NCBI RefSeq assembly: GCF_023016155.1
Contig: NZ_JALKBG010000008.1
Coordinates: 188,501 to 252,500 of the forward strand
Source: Aliiroseovarius sp. F20344
Lineage (GTDB): Bacteria; Pseudomonadota; Alphaproteobacteria; Rhodobacterales; Rhodobacteraceae
Direction: 5' to 3'
DNA: 64,000 nucleotides
Part shown: one piece after another, positions 54,358 through 63,029 of the stretch
Numbering within the stretch: position 1 is the first letter of the stretch
Layout: the number at the start of each line of letters is the position of its first letter
The notes under the pieces: generated by a model
Seen by the model: only the letters and a program-made list of their open reading frames with translations
Told to the model about the DNA's origin: nothing
Databases searched by the model: none
Position numbers and translations under genes: made by a program

Positions 54358-55391
54358 ACGGCTCAACACATCGCTTTGTTGTGCACCGACGTGGCGGGCC
54401 CGAGGTGCTGCAGTGGGAAACCGTGGACTTGCCTGAGCCGGGCCCGGACGAAGTGCGCGTGCGGGTGGAGGCGTCAGGCGTTTCGGCCTATGACGTCATG
54501 CTGCGCGGCCATCGGTTTCCGGGGTTTCCTTCGCTCCCCTACACGCCGGGAGAAGATATCGTCGGTGTTGTCGACAAGGTTGGCGAAGATGTCACAGATC
54601 TGCAAGCTGGACAAAGAGTAGGCTGCTGGACCTTCGGCGATGCCGGTGGATATTCCGAGTATCTGTGCCGCCCTGCCGCCGAACAGGTGCTTGTGCCTGA
54701 TGGCCTCGACCCTGCGGTTGCCGTGGCGATAATCATCAACTATCTGACGGCAAGCCTGGCGCTTCACCAAGCGGCCAAAGTCAAGGCGGGTGATCGGCTG
54801 CTTGTTCAAGGCGCTGGGGGCGGTTTGGGCAGCGCACTTTTGCAGTTGGGACACGCGGCTGAATTGCAAACTTTCGGTTGTGATGCGCTTGAAAAACATC
54901 CACAGATCCAGTCCGACGGGGCGCAGCCAATCGACTATCGCTTGGATGATGTCTTGGCGCATACCCGTACTTTGACCGACGGTGGCGCCGATGTGGTGAT
55001 TGACCTTGTCGGCGGCGCGCGGCAATTGCTGCGCTCCTGGCGAATGCTTCGCCCCAATGGCAGGCTTTTGATGCTGGGCATGGCCGGCTCTCTGCAATCC
55101 GGCACTGGGATCATTCTGCCAAGCCTCTTATTGCTGGGATTGATGGCGATCTGGCCTGGTGGGCGACGACTGGCCAAGGGACCTGGAATGGACACCTACC
55201 CCCGCGCTCACATGGACTGGTACCAAGAGACCTTAGCCGGTTTTTTCGATATGGCGCTGGAGGGGCGGCTGGTTCCACGCCTAGCCCAAAGGGTGCCGTT
55301 AAGTGACGCAACGAAGGCGCATGCGATGCTGGAGCGCGCCGAGGTCTCAGGAAAGATCGTTCTGGTTTCGGACAGCTACGGGACCATCTAG
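54354..55391 (+). CDS. Medium-chain dehydrogenase/quinone reductase-like protein
   Basis: 345 residues. GroES-like N-part with YTPGEDIVGVVDKVG, then Rossmann motif VQGAGGGLGSALLQLG. It lacks the structural-zinc cysteine set, so it belongs to the zinc-free quinone reductase/zeta-crystallin side. NADPH-dependent reduction of quinones or enones is likely. Last gene of the flavodoxin-to-MDR set. Confidence 0.88.
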   Translation: MNGSTHRFVVHRRGGPEVLQWETVDLPEPGPDEVRVRVEASGVSAYDVMLRGHRFPGFPSLPYTPGEDIVGVVDKVGEDVTDLQAGQRVGCWTFGDAGGYSEYLCRPAAEQVLVPDGLDPAVAVAIIINYLTASLALHQAAKVKAGDRLLVQGAGGGLGSALLQLGHAAELQTFGCDALEKHPQIQSDGAQPIDYRLDDVLAHTRTLTDGGADVVIDLVGGARQLLRSWRMLRPNGRLLMLGMAGSLQSGTGIILPSLLLLGLMAIWPGGRRLAKGPGMDTYPRAHMDWYQETLAGFFDMALEGRLVPRLAQRVPLSDATKAHAMLERAEVSGKIVLVSDSYGTI

Positions 55392-55643
55392 ATCTCTCAT
55401 TATTGTTGAAAGAGTGTAGGCGCAGTAATCGACACCTCGCTGCGGCGCGGTCTGTGTCGGACAATACGATTTCACCTTCCTAACGATCTCAACCGAGGTC
55501 CTCCGCATTGCGGCGAACGGCCTGTCCGCAGTTGCGCGCGATCGGAGAAAGCTCAGAGCCGGCGACAAACGGGCGCGTTGCGCCTTCGCCTGTAAGTTGT
55601 TGTTGTGCGCCAAAATGCAGACACGAACCACCTGCGACTTGGA

Positions 55644-58082
55644 TCAGCTTCGCATCAATGCATTGCTGGGGTCGTAGGGCGACGGGGCTATGACGGTGGC
55701 CGTAACACGATCTCCGCACAGGTCCAGATCCATAGTGCAGCCTTCATTTGCCAAGTCCGGCTCGACGAAGGCGAAGGCAAGGTTCATGCCGACACGATGT
55801 CCCCAGTCGCCCGAGGTGATGGTGCCGATCACTTTGTCGCCCTGCATCAACGAGGCTCCGCCATGTGCAGGTGCGTGGGTGGCATTGATTCTCAGAGATA
55901 CCAACCTTTGGTTTGGACCGGCGGCATGACGCTTTTCCAAGGCCTCTTTGCCGATGAAATCTGCGTCCTTACCCAGCTTCACGAAGCGGTCCAGCCCGGT
56001 TTCGAACGGATCGAATTCGGTGATCAGTTCGGCTTTCCAGTGCAGGAAGCCTTTCTCCATCCGCATCGAGTCAACTGCGCGGGCACCGAAGAGTTTCAGG
56101 CCGTGCGCTTCACCTGCTTCGCGCAGCGCAAGATAAGCAGCATAGAGCGAGGAATTGGGCACGTGGATTTCATAGGCAAGTTCCCCCGAAAAGCTGACCC
56201 CCATGACCGTTGCAGGGGCAAAGCCGATGAAGCACTCGCGCACAGACAACCAGGGTAAAGCCTCTTTCGACCAGTCACCGCGCGAACAATCCGATAGCAC
56301 CGCTCGCGCCTTCGGTCCGGCCAGAACCAAGATGGTCTGATCATTTGTCAGCGACCTGATCTTAACGTTTTCACCTTCTTGGATATGGGCCCGCAGCCAG
56401 TCCATGTCGTGATACTCCGACGCGGCAGCCGAACCGTACCAGACCCTTTCTGGGCCGCGATCTGACGCGGGCAAGTTGGCGACTGTGGCCTCGGACTTGA
56501 TCATCCCGTGATGGTTCAGAAGATAGCCAAGACCAACCCGGCCGTCGCGTTTGGTGACGGTGCCGCAGAACATGCGATCAAGGAAGTTGTGGCGATCTGA
56601 CCCGGTGATTTCAAACCGGTTGAAGCCGTTGACCTCGCACAATCCAACATTTTCCTGAACGTTTTTGACTTCTGCGCCAATGACGTCAAAGGCTTCGTCA
56701 AAGTTGAACGACAGGGTTGGGTGAAAGTCGGGCGAAGGCTTGATGTAATCCATCCGCTCCCACCCGTTGACTGTGGTGAACTCCGCGCCCTCGGCGGCAA
56801 GGATCGGGGTCAACGGTGTGGTCTTCGCGGGACGACCTGCCGGGCGGTGTTCGTGCGGGAAGTGGAAGCGGAATTCATTCTGATAGTCTTCAATCGCCTT
56901 CAATGCCGTCAGTTCCACATTGGTGTGACCGGTGAAGCGGCGCGGGTCGATGCACCAGGTGTCATAGCACGCCTCGCCATGCACGATCTGTTGCGCCAGC
57001 AACCAGCCGTGACCGCCGCCTTCGCCAAGACCCGCGCGCAGCCCGATGATGCAGTATGCATTACGTTTGCCGGGGATCGGGCCAACCAGTGGGGCGCCGT
57101 CGATCGTATAGGTGATCGGACCGTTGACGATGGATCGGATGCCGGTTTCTTCGAGTGCCGGCATGCGCTCGAACGCACCGGCCAGCACGTCCATCACCCG
57201 GTCAAGATCGTCGGGGCAGAGCGCATTGACGAAATTCGGATCGATCCCGTCCATACCCCAGGTCTTGCAATCCTGTTCGTAGAAACCGACCAGCAAACCG
57301 CCCTTTTCCTGACGACTGTAATAGTCTGAAATCGGGCAGCGCAGCAGAGGCATGCGATGGCCAGCCTCAGCAATGGCCGGGATATCTTCAGTCAGGAAGT
57401 ATTGGTGTTCCATCGAGGCGACGGGGTGATGGACACCCATCATCGCACCCACTTCGTTCACACGATATCCGCAGGCATTGACCACGATATCGCAGTCGAT
57501 ATCTCCTATTTCCGTATGCACGGTCCAGGTGTCGTCCTTGTGTTGAGTCAGCGCGGTGACGGGCGTGTTGCGATATACCTCGGCCCCGGCTTTGCGGGCG
57601 TGGAAGGCCAGCGCCTGACAAAGCTGCGCTGGGTCGATGTCGCCGTCCAGCGGGTCCCAAAGCCCACCCAGAAGGTTGGTGGTGGAAATCAGCGGGTGGC
57701 GTCGGGCGCATTCTTCGGCGTCAACTACCTCTAGGTCTACACCCATGCCGCGCGCCATTGAGGAGAAATGGCGGTAGCCCTGCATTTGCTCTTCGGTATT
57801 GGCCAAACGGATGCCACCATCAGCGTGGTGATAGTTGATCGGGTAGTCCGGGTTCTCGGACAGCTTTTTGTAAAGGTTGATCGAATGCGTCTTCAGCCCA
57901 ACCATCGTCTGGTTGCCCCCGAAGTTTGTGACCTGTGCGGCCGAGTGCCAAGTGGTGCCGCTGGTCAGCTCGTTGCGTTCCACCAGAACCACATCGTTCC
58001 AACCTTCTTGCGTCAGATGATAAAGGGTAGAGCAGCCAGCAATGCCGCCGCCGATAACGACTACCTTGGTCCGCGATTTCAT
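55644..58082 (-). CDS. FAD-dependent oxidoreductase with GcvT domains (dimethylglycine/sarcosine dehydrogenase-like)
   Basis: 812 residues from ATG 58082 (GGAGG upstream). N-terminal FAD domain VVVIGGGIAGCSTLYHL, then TSGTTWHSAAQV with the His that carries covalent FAD in DMGDH relatives; YTIDGAPLVGPIPG and GLRAGLGEGGG end the FAD half. From about residue 430 onward lie the FAO_M, GCV_T and GCV_T_C domains, which bind tetrahydrofolate and trap the methyl as methylene-THF. It demethylates N-methylated substrates such as dimethylglycine or sarcosine; other N-methyl compounds are possible. A LysR gene and a TauABC-like importer lie next door. Confidence 0.9.
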   Translation of the reverse strand: MKSRTKVVVIGGGIAGCSTLYHLTQEGWNDVVLVERNELTSGTTWHSAAQVTNFGGNQTMVGLKTHSINLYKKLSENPDYPINYHHADGGIRLANTEEQMQGYRHFSSMARGMGVDLEVVDAEECARRHPLISTTNLLGGLWDPLDGDIDPAQLCQALAFHARKAGAEVYRNTPVTALTQHKDDTWTVHTEIGDIDCDIVVNACGYRVNEVGAMMGVHHPVASMEHQYFLTEDIPAIAEAGHRMPLLRCPISDYYSRQEKGGLLVGFYEQDCKTWGMDGIDPNFVNALCPDDLDRVMDVLAGAFERMPALEETGIRSIVNGPITYTIDGAPLVGPIPGKRNAYCIIGLRAGLGEGGGHGWLLAQQIVHGEACYDTWCIDPRRFTGHTNVELTALKAIEDYQNEFRFHFPHEHRPAGRPAKTTPLTPILAAEGAEFTTVNGWERMDYIKPSPDFHPTLSFNFDEAFDVIGAEVKNVQENVGLCEVNGFNRFEITGSDRHNFLDRMFCGTVTKRDGRVGLGYLLNHHGMIKSEATVANLPASDRGPERVWYGSAAASEYHDMDWLRAHIQEGENVKIRSLTNDQTILVLAGPKARAVLSDCSRGDWSKEALPWLSVRECFIGFAPATVMGVSFSGELAYEIHVPNSSLYAAYLALREAGEAHGLKLFGARAVDSMRMEKGFLHWKAELITEFDPFETGLDRFVKLGKDADFIGKEALEKRHAAGPNQRLVSLRINATHAPAHGGASLMQGDKVIGTITSGDWGHRVGMNLAFAFVEPDLANEGCTMDLDLCGDRVTATVIAPSPYDPSNALMRS

Positions 58083-58301
58083 GTTTGGTGCCTCCACACT
58101 CTCAGGTCCATTGGATAGGGCTGTAGTGGGGTTGCACAATCCGGCAATCACAAATCCCAGAAAATCGAATGTAATATTTGACAAAGCCACACTTAACCGC
58201 GAACAGCTTTGCCCTTGGCGCAAGCTGCGATGAGATCGCAGCCCACCTCGTTTTTCAATCTGCCGAGATTTTCAGAGCCGAATGCAAAATGCTGAGGTGG
58301 A

Positions 58302-59282
58302 TCAGCTTTGTTCGTCCGCATCCGTCAACAGTTGAAAATCGTGCAGCAGCCAGGGCGTGCTGGTTGTTACCTGCTCAACCACCTGACGTGAAAAGAGGCG
58401 TCGTATGGATTCAGCGATCGTCGTGGCCAGTTCTTGGGGATAGTAGTCGGTTGTGAAAAGAGAAATCGTGCGTACGAAGTTTTTCATTGGCAACGGCAGA
58501 AGTGTAATTCGGTCGTGAAAACGCTTGGTACGGACAAAGTGAGACGGGGTAGTGATTGTCCAACCAATCTCTTCTGCCACCATACCCATTATTGAATGAT
58601 TGCTTTCCAGTTCGAACCGATTTTCCAATGTAACCTTGCTTCGGCGTAGGTGGGTTTCGATCAGATTTCCGATAATCTGTTCACGCGAGTAACGCAGGAA
58701 AGGCAACCCAGAGCCGTCCTGTAGCAATTCCTCGGCTGAGATTTTGTTCGACTTTGGAACGGCCAGAACAAACGGGTCGCGCAGCAACGGGTATTCGATC
58801 AATCCTGGTACATCGTGGGGGGGGCGTGTCGCAACGCCGACATCCAAGTGTTGTTTCTGAAGAAGTTCAAGAATCTCGTGGCTTGGACGCGTATAGTATT
58901 TGAAGATGCATTTGGGCATGGCCCTCATCAAGAACTGCATCAATTCGGGCGCGACCTCACTTTCGAAGTCTTCAACGATTCCAAGGCGAAGATTTTGCGC
59001 TTCGATTAGATTTCCCGACGCCAGTTCTATTTCCCCTCGCCGGATAAGCCGCAAACCCCCATCAATGTAACGAAGAAAAATGGTTCCCACCGGTGTCAGG
59101 ACCATCGGTCGGCGTGTGTGATCCAGCAGGCTGACACCCAAATCATCCTCCAAACGGCGCAAATGGTGTGAGACGGTGCTGATTGATAGCCCTGTGTCAG
59201 CGGCAACCTTACGAGCAGATCCGGATTTGGCCACAAGCTGGAATATTTCGAGGCCCCTAAGGCTCAATTTCGTAAGTTGCAT
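58302..59282 (-). CDS. LysR-family regulator next to the TauABC-type importer
   Basis: 326 residues. Helix-turn-helix at about 6-65 (IFQLVAKSGSARKVAADTG then TVSHHLRRLEDDL), effector domain beyond 95. It lies between the DMGDH-like gene (219 bases downstream) and the divergent importer (189 bases between starts), so it may control both and thereby tie transport to demethylation. Confidence 0.88.
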   Translation of the reverse strand: MQLTKLSLRGLEIFQLVAKSGSARKVAADTGLSISTVSHHLRRLEDDLGVSLLDHTRRPMVLTPVGTIFLRYIDGGLRLIRRGEIELASGNLIEAQNLRLGIVEDFESEVAPELMQFLMRAMPKCIFKYYTRPSHEILELLQKQHLDVGVATRPPHDVPGLIEYPLLRDPFVLAVPKSNKISAEELLQDGSGLPFLRYSREQIIGNLIETHLRRSKVTLENRFELESNHSIMGMVAEEIGWTITTPSHFVRTKRFHDRITLLPLPMKNFVRTISLFTTDYYPQELATTIAESIRRLFSRQVVEQVTTSTPWLLHDFQLLTDADEQS

Positions 59283-59471
59283 AGTCTGCCTTCCGAATGG
59301 GTTTCAGACGAAGCTAGCATTTCGAATAATTAGAAACTACAATTTAATTATCTTGGAACGGTCTCGTTTTCAGAGATTTGAGAAGAAATCTATAGTGAAG
59401 TACCTGAGGCCATCTAAAAAATGTGTCCGTCACAAAGGCGGGCTGGTCAAATTACCAACCGGGAGAAAACC

Positions 59472-60476
59472 ATGAAATCTAAATCAATCAGGCAAGCTGT
59501 ATCCGCTCTGGCTGCCGGAGCTGCTATGTTGACGGCGTCACACGCGAGTGCCGAAGAAATCACAGTTGCGTATTTCCTCGAATGGCCGATGCCGTTCGAA
59601 TATGCGAAACAAATGGGAACCTATGACGAAGCGCTGGGCGTCAAAGTCAATTGGGTCAGCTTTGAATCTGGCGTGAAAATGTCTGCCGCTATGGCTTCAG
59701 GCGATGTGCACCTGTCGGTCAGCCAAGGCCTGCCGCCTTTCGTAGTTGCCACATCGGCCGGTCAGGACCTGCAAATCCTTGATGTTGCCGTGTCCTATGC
59801 TGACAACGACAACTGCGTTGTGCGTTCGGAACTGGAAATCGACAAGACCAATGCGGGTGAACTTGCTGGCAAAAAAGTTGCCGTACCGCTCGGCACCGCT
59901 GCTCACTATGGCTTCCTGAAGCAGATGAGCCACTTCGGCGTGGATGTTGGCAGCATGGAAGTTGTCGACATGGATCCGCCTGACGCAGCTGCTGCCATCG
60001 CTCAGGGTTCGATCGACATGTTCTGTGGCTGGGGCGGCTCGCTGCGCCGTGCGCTTGAGCACGGTAACGTTCTGCTGACCGGTGACGAGAAAACCGAACT
60101 GGGTATTCTGGTATTTGACGTGACTTCGGGTCCTGCGGGCTGGGTTGCCGAAAACGGCGAACTGGTATCCAAGTTCCTTAAAGTAACCGCTGACGCCAAC
60201 GCCATGTGGGCCGACGAGGCCAACCAAGCCAAGATGCTTCCGGTGATCGCCAAGGACGCAGGCATGGACGAAGACGCCACCATGGCGACGATCTCGACCT
60301 TCAGCTTCCCAACCGTGGAAGAGCAACTGGGTGAAGGCTGGCTGGGCGGCAATGCCCAAACCTTCATGAAGGGCGTGGCCGACGTGTTTGTTGAAGCGAA
60401 AAGCATCGACAGTGCACTCGACAGCTATGACAGTGCCGTTAACACTGGGCCGCTGACGGCCGCAGGTGGCATGTAA
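59472..60476 (+). CDS. TauA/SsuA-type (NitT/TauT) ABC binding protein
   Basis: 334 residues from ATG 59472 (GGGAG upstream). Signal peptide with cleavage after SHASA; mature start EEITVAYFLEWPMPFEYAKQ. MSAAMASGDVHLSVSQGLP, GKKVAVPLGTAAHYGFLKQ and GSIDMFCGWGG parallel the taurine-binding TauA. Binds a small sulfonate, nitrate-like anion or other compound; not resolved. First gene of a three-gene importer; a hairpin follows. Confidence 0.88.
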   Translation: MKSKSIRQAVSALAAGAAMLTASHASAEEITVAYFLEWPMPFEYAKQMGTYDEALGVKVNWVSFESGVKMSAAMASGDVHLSVSQGLPPFVVATSAGQDLQILDVAVSYADNDNCVVRSELEIDKTNAGELAGKKVAVPLGTAAHYGFLKQMSHFGVDVGSMEVVDMDPPDAAAAIAQGSIDMFCGWGGSLRRALEHGNVLLTGDEKTELGILVFDVTSGPAGWVAENGELVSKFLKVTADANAMWADEANQAKMLPVIAKDAGMDEDATMATISTFSFPTVEEQLGEGWLGGNAQTFMKGVADVFVEAKSIDSALDSYDSAVNTGPLTAAGGM

Positions 60477-60490
60477 AGCGTAACTCTTGC

Positions 60491-60513
60491 GCGGCCCGGC
60501 ATGTCCGGGCCGC
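60491..60513 (+). promoter_or_regulatory. Perfect hairpin after the TauA-type gene
   Basis: GCGGCCCGG (60491-60499) and CCGGGCCGC (60505-60513), 9-bp perfect GC stem with a 5-base loop, 14 bases after the stop and with no T-run. Same position class as the other three hairpins after binding-protein genes. Confidence 0.75.
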
Positions 60514-60626
60514 TGCAACATCTTCGCAGCTGCTCATCCATTCCTTCGGGTGGCCCCGTGAGGGTCACATGAATGGAAGCGATGAACAGACTGAGCAAAG
60601 CAACTTACAATCAGGAAAGGCAGGCC

Positions 60627-61433
60627 ATGTCGGGACTGTCCATTGAAAACGTCTCTATGCGTTTCGACCTGCCTAACGGCAGCTCGGTGCAGGCATTGAA
60701 AGACGTATCGCTACATCTAAACGAGGGCGAGTTGATGAGCGTGCTTGGCCCATCGGGCTGTGGCAAAACTACGCTTCTTAATATCGTCGCAGGGTTTCTG
60801 GCTCCCACCGAAGGGCAGGTGGTGATGAACGGTCATACCTGTATTGGACCCGATGCCGAGCGCGGCATGGTGTTCCAGCAGGGTGCGCTTTTCGAATGGA
60901 TGGATGTCCGCGAGAATGTCAGCTTTGGCCCACGTATGAAGGGTCAGAAAGAGGCGCAGTGGGGCGAGCATGTCGATCATTTGCTTGATGTCACCGGTTT
61001 GGGGGACTTCAAGGATAAAGCGATTTACGAATTGTCAGGCGGCATGCAGCAGCGCGTTGCCTTGGCCCGCTGCCTTGCCAATGATCCAGATGTCATTCTG
61101 ATGGATGAGCCCTTGGGCGCGCTGGATGCGCTGACCCGCGAAAAGATGCAGGGGCTGGTATTGAAGCTCTGGAAAGAGACCGGCAAGACCATCATTCTGA
61201 TCACCCACTCTGTTGAGGAAGCACTGCTTCTCGGCGAACGCCTGCTGGTGATGGCCCCCCGTCCTGGGCGCATCCACAAGGAATACCGTCTGCCCTTCGC
61301 TGATATGGGCGTTGGCGCCGACCTGCGCGAAGTCAAGAAACACCCTGAGTATGGACCGACCCGCGAGGAAATCCTCGAAATGATCTGGGACATGGAAGAG
61401 GAAATAATGGGACGCACGGAGGACAACCAATGA
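60627..61433 (+). CDS. TauB-type ABC ATPase
   Basis: 268 residues from ATG 60627 (AGGAAAGG upstream; an earlier in-frame ATG at 60573 would add 18 residues of unlikely sequence). Walker A GPSGCGKTT, signature LSGGMQQRVALA, Walker B VILMDEPLGALD, and ITHSVEEALLL. Energises the permease encoded next (ATGA overlap). Confidence 0.92.
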   Translation: MSGLSIENVSMRFDLPNGSSVQALKDVSLHLNEGELMSVLGPSGCGKTTLLNIVAGFLAPTEGQVVMNGHTCIGPDAERGMVFQQGALFEWMDVRENVSFGPRMKGQKEAQWGEHVDHLLDVTGLGDFKDKAIYELSGGMQQRVALARCLANDPDVILMDEPLGALDALTREKMQGLVLKLWKETGKTIILITHSVEEALLLGERLLVMAPRPGRIHKEYRLPFADMGVGADLREVKKHPEYGPTREEILEMIWDMEEEIMGRTEDNQ

Positions 61434-62704
61434 CCGGCTTCATCATTCTTCTCGTCTATATCGCGATCTTTGTGGGGTCGTTTTTTGTCATCAAGTTTTT
61501 CGTACAACGTGCGCGGGTGGACTACACCTCGCTCAAAACTGTCACCTTTGGCGATGAAAGCGCAGTGGTCTCGAACCGGTGGGCCAGCGTCATTTCGGTG
61601 GTCACGATCTTCTTGATCTGGGGCGCTTTCACGGGGTCGAAATTGGTGCCCGGCTTCTTGCAGGCACCATCACCGTTTGTTGGGGAAACCACGTTTAATT
61701 ACACGCTGGACGATGGCAGCGGCAATCGCGACGATGCCACCGTCTTTGTCCGTGTTTTCAACTTCGGCGAAGACGTCGTGAAATTTGAGGTCGAGCCGGG
61801 CGATGGGATCGCTAAGGATGACGCCGTCGCCATGACTGCGTCGCGCACACAAACGGTCCTTTTCGATAAAAACGATGATGCCAAACGCAAAGAAGGTGCA
61901 TCGGTCGTTGCCATCGAAGGCGAGCCAATTTCCGCAGGCGCGGTCGTCACCAATGACAAGGGCCGCTTCACCCTGACTGACAAAGGCGCGATCAGTTTCA
62001 CGCCGCCCAAGGGTTTGCAAATGGATCCGGTCTATCTTCCCCCGCCCGAAGCGGTGGTGGATCGCGTGATTGAGATTGGCAGCGAAGGCTATCGAGGCAG
62101 CACGCTTGCGGTGCATCTCGGCTATTCGCTGTTCCGCGTGATCGCAGGCTTCGTTGCTGGCGCGCTGGTTGGTATCCCGCTGGGTTATGCGATGGGTCTG
62201 AATGGCTGGTTCCGCGGTTGGTTCGACCCGATTGTCGAGTTTATGCGGCCGGTGCCGCCATTGGCACTCATCCCATTGATCATCATCTGGTTCGGCATTG
62301 GCGAAGCTGGCAAGATCATCTTGCTGTTCTTGGCGGCACTTTGGATCATGGCCATTGCCGCGCGGTCTGGCGTATCAGGGGTGAACATCTCTAAGGTGCA
62401 TGCCGCGTATTCGCTGGGAGCGAGTAAATGGCAGATCATGCGACACGTGATCGTGCCCAACTCTCTGCCCGAGATCTTCACCGGCGCCCGCGTGGCGATG
62501 GGGGTCTGTTGGGGCACCGTCGTGGCCGCCGAACTGGTTGCCGCTTCCGAGGGCGCAGGGATGATGATCATGGTCGCTTCCAAGTTCACCCTGACGGACA
62601 TCGTTTTGATGGGGATCATTCTGATTGGCGTGATTGGCTTTGGCATCGATATACTGATGCGCAAGGCCGAGAACATCCTGGTGCCGTGGAAAGGCAAACA
62701 CTAA
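61430..62704 (+). CDS. TauC-type ABC permease with inserted cadherin-like periplasmic domain
   Basis: 424 residues, about 150 more than a usual TauC. Two helices (about 3-25 and 51-68) lead to VPGFLQAP; the family's next motif, usually PLFLPPP, appears only at about 199 (DPVYLPPPEAVVDRVIEI). Between lies an insert of about 120 residues with beta-rich, Asp/Gly-rich sequence: FNYTLDDGSGNRDDATVFV, TVLFDKNDDA and GAISFTPPKGL, like cadherin/VCBS-type repeats. The core permease follows with VHAAYSLGASKWQIMRHVIVP (EAA loop). The insert lies between helices on the periplasmic side, so it may contact the binding protein. A terminator follows. Confidence 0.88.
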   Translation: MTGFIILLVYIAIFVGSFFVIKFFVQRARVDYTSLKTVTFGDESAVVSNRWASVISVVTIFLIWGAFTGSKLVPGFLQAPSPFVGETTFNYTLDDGSGNRDDATVFVRVFNFGEDVVKFEVEPGDGIAKDDAVAMTASRTQTVLFDKNDDAKRKEGASVVAIEGEPISAGAVVTNDKGRFTLTDKGAISFTPPKGLQMDPVYLPPPEAVVDRVIEIGSEGYRGSTLAVHLGYSLFRVIAGFVAGALVGIPLGYAMGLNGWFRGWFDPIVEFMRPVPPLALIPLIIIWFGIGEAGKIILLFLAALWIMAIAARSGVSGVNISKVHAAYSLGASKWQIMRHVIVPNSLPEIFTGARVAMGVCWGTVVAAELVAASEGAGMMIMVASKFTLTDIVLMGIILIGVIGFGIDILMRKAENILVPWKGKH

Positions 62705-62730
62705 AGGCTGTACGCCATCATTGAACAAAT

Positions 62731-62758
62731 ACGCGCCGGGCTTGCGAGTCCGGCGCGT
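62731..62758 (+). terminator. Rho-independent terminator after the importer operon
   Basis: ACGCGCCGG (62731-62739) and CCGGCGCGT (62750-62758) form a perfect 9-bp GC-rich stem with a 10-base loop, followed by TACGTTTT. Position 26 bases after the permease stop fits a terminator, although the T-run is short. Confidence 0.65.
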
Positions 62759-63029
62759 TACGTTTTGCCTGACCTTAGCGTCCCGCTGACAAGGAAGGCC
62801 CTTGGTTAAACCCCGGTCACCAGCGCCAAACGCTTCCACTTTCAATTTAACGCAGCGAGATTGAGTTCACTCTCCTGCCTTTCAATTAAATCTCATTCCG
62901 CGCCAACCAACTTAGGGCGGAATCATATTGCAAAGCATACCCGCTTTCCGATAGCTAGTGGCAGGAATGTAATCAATATTTTAAGCATTTCGGCTTCAGG
63001 AATGCATAGTTACTACGAGTATTGCAAAA

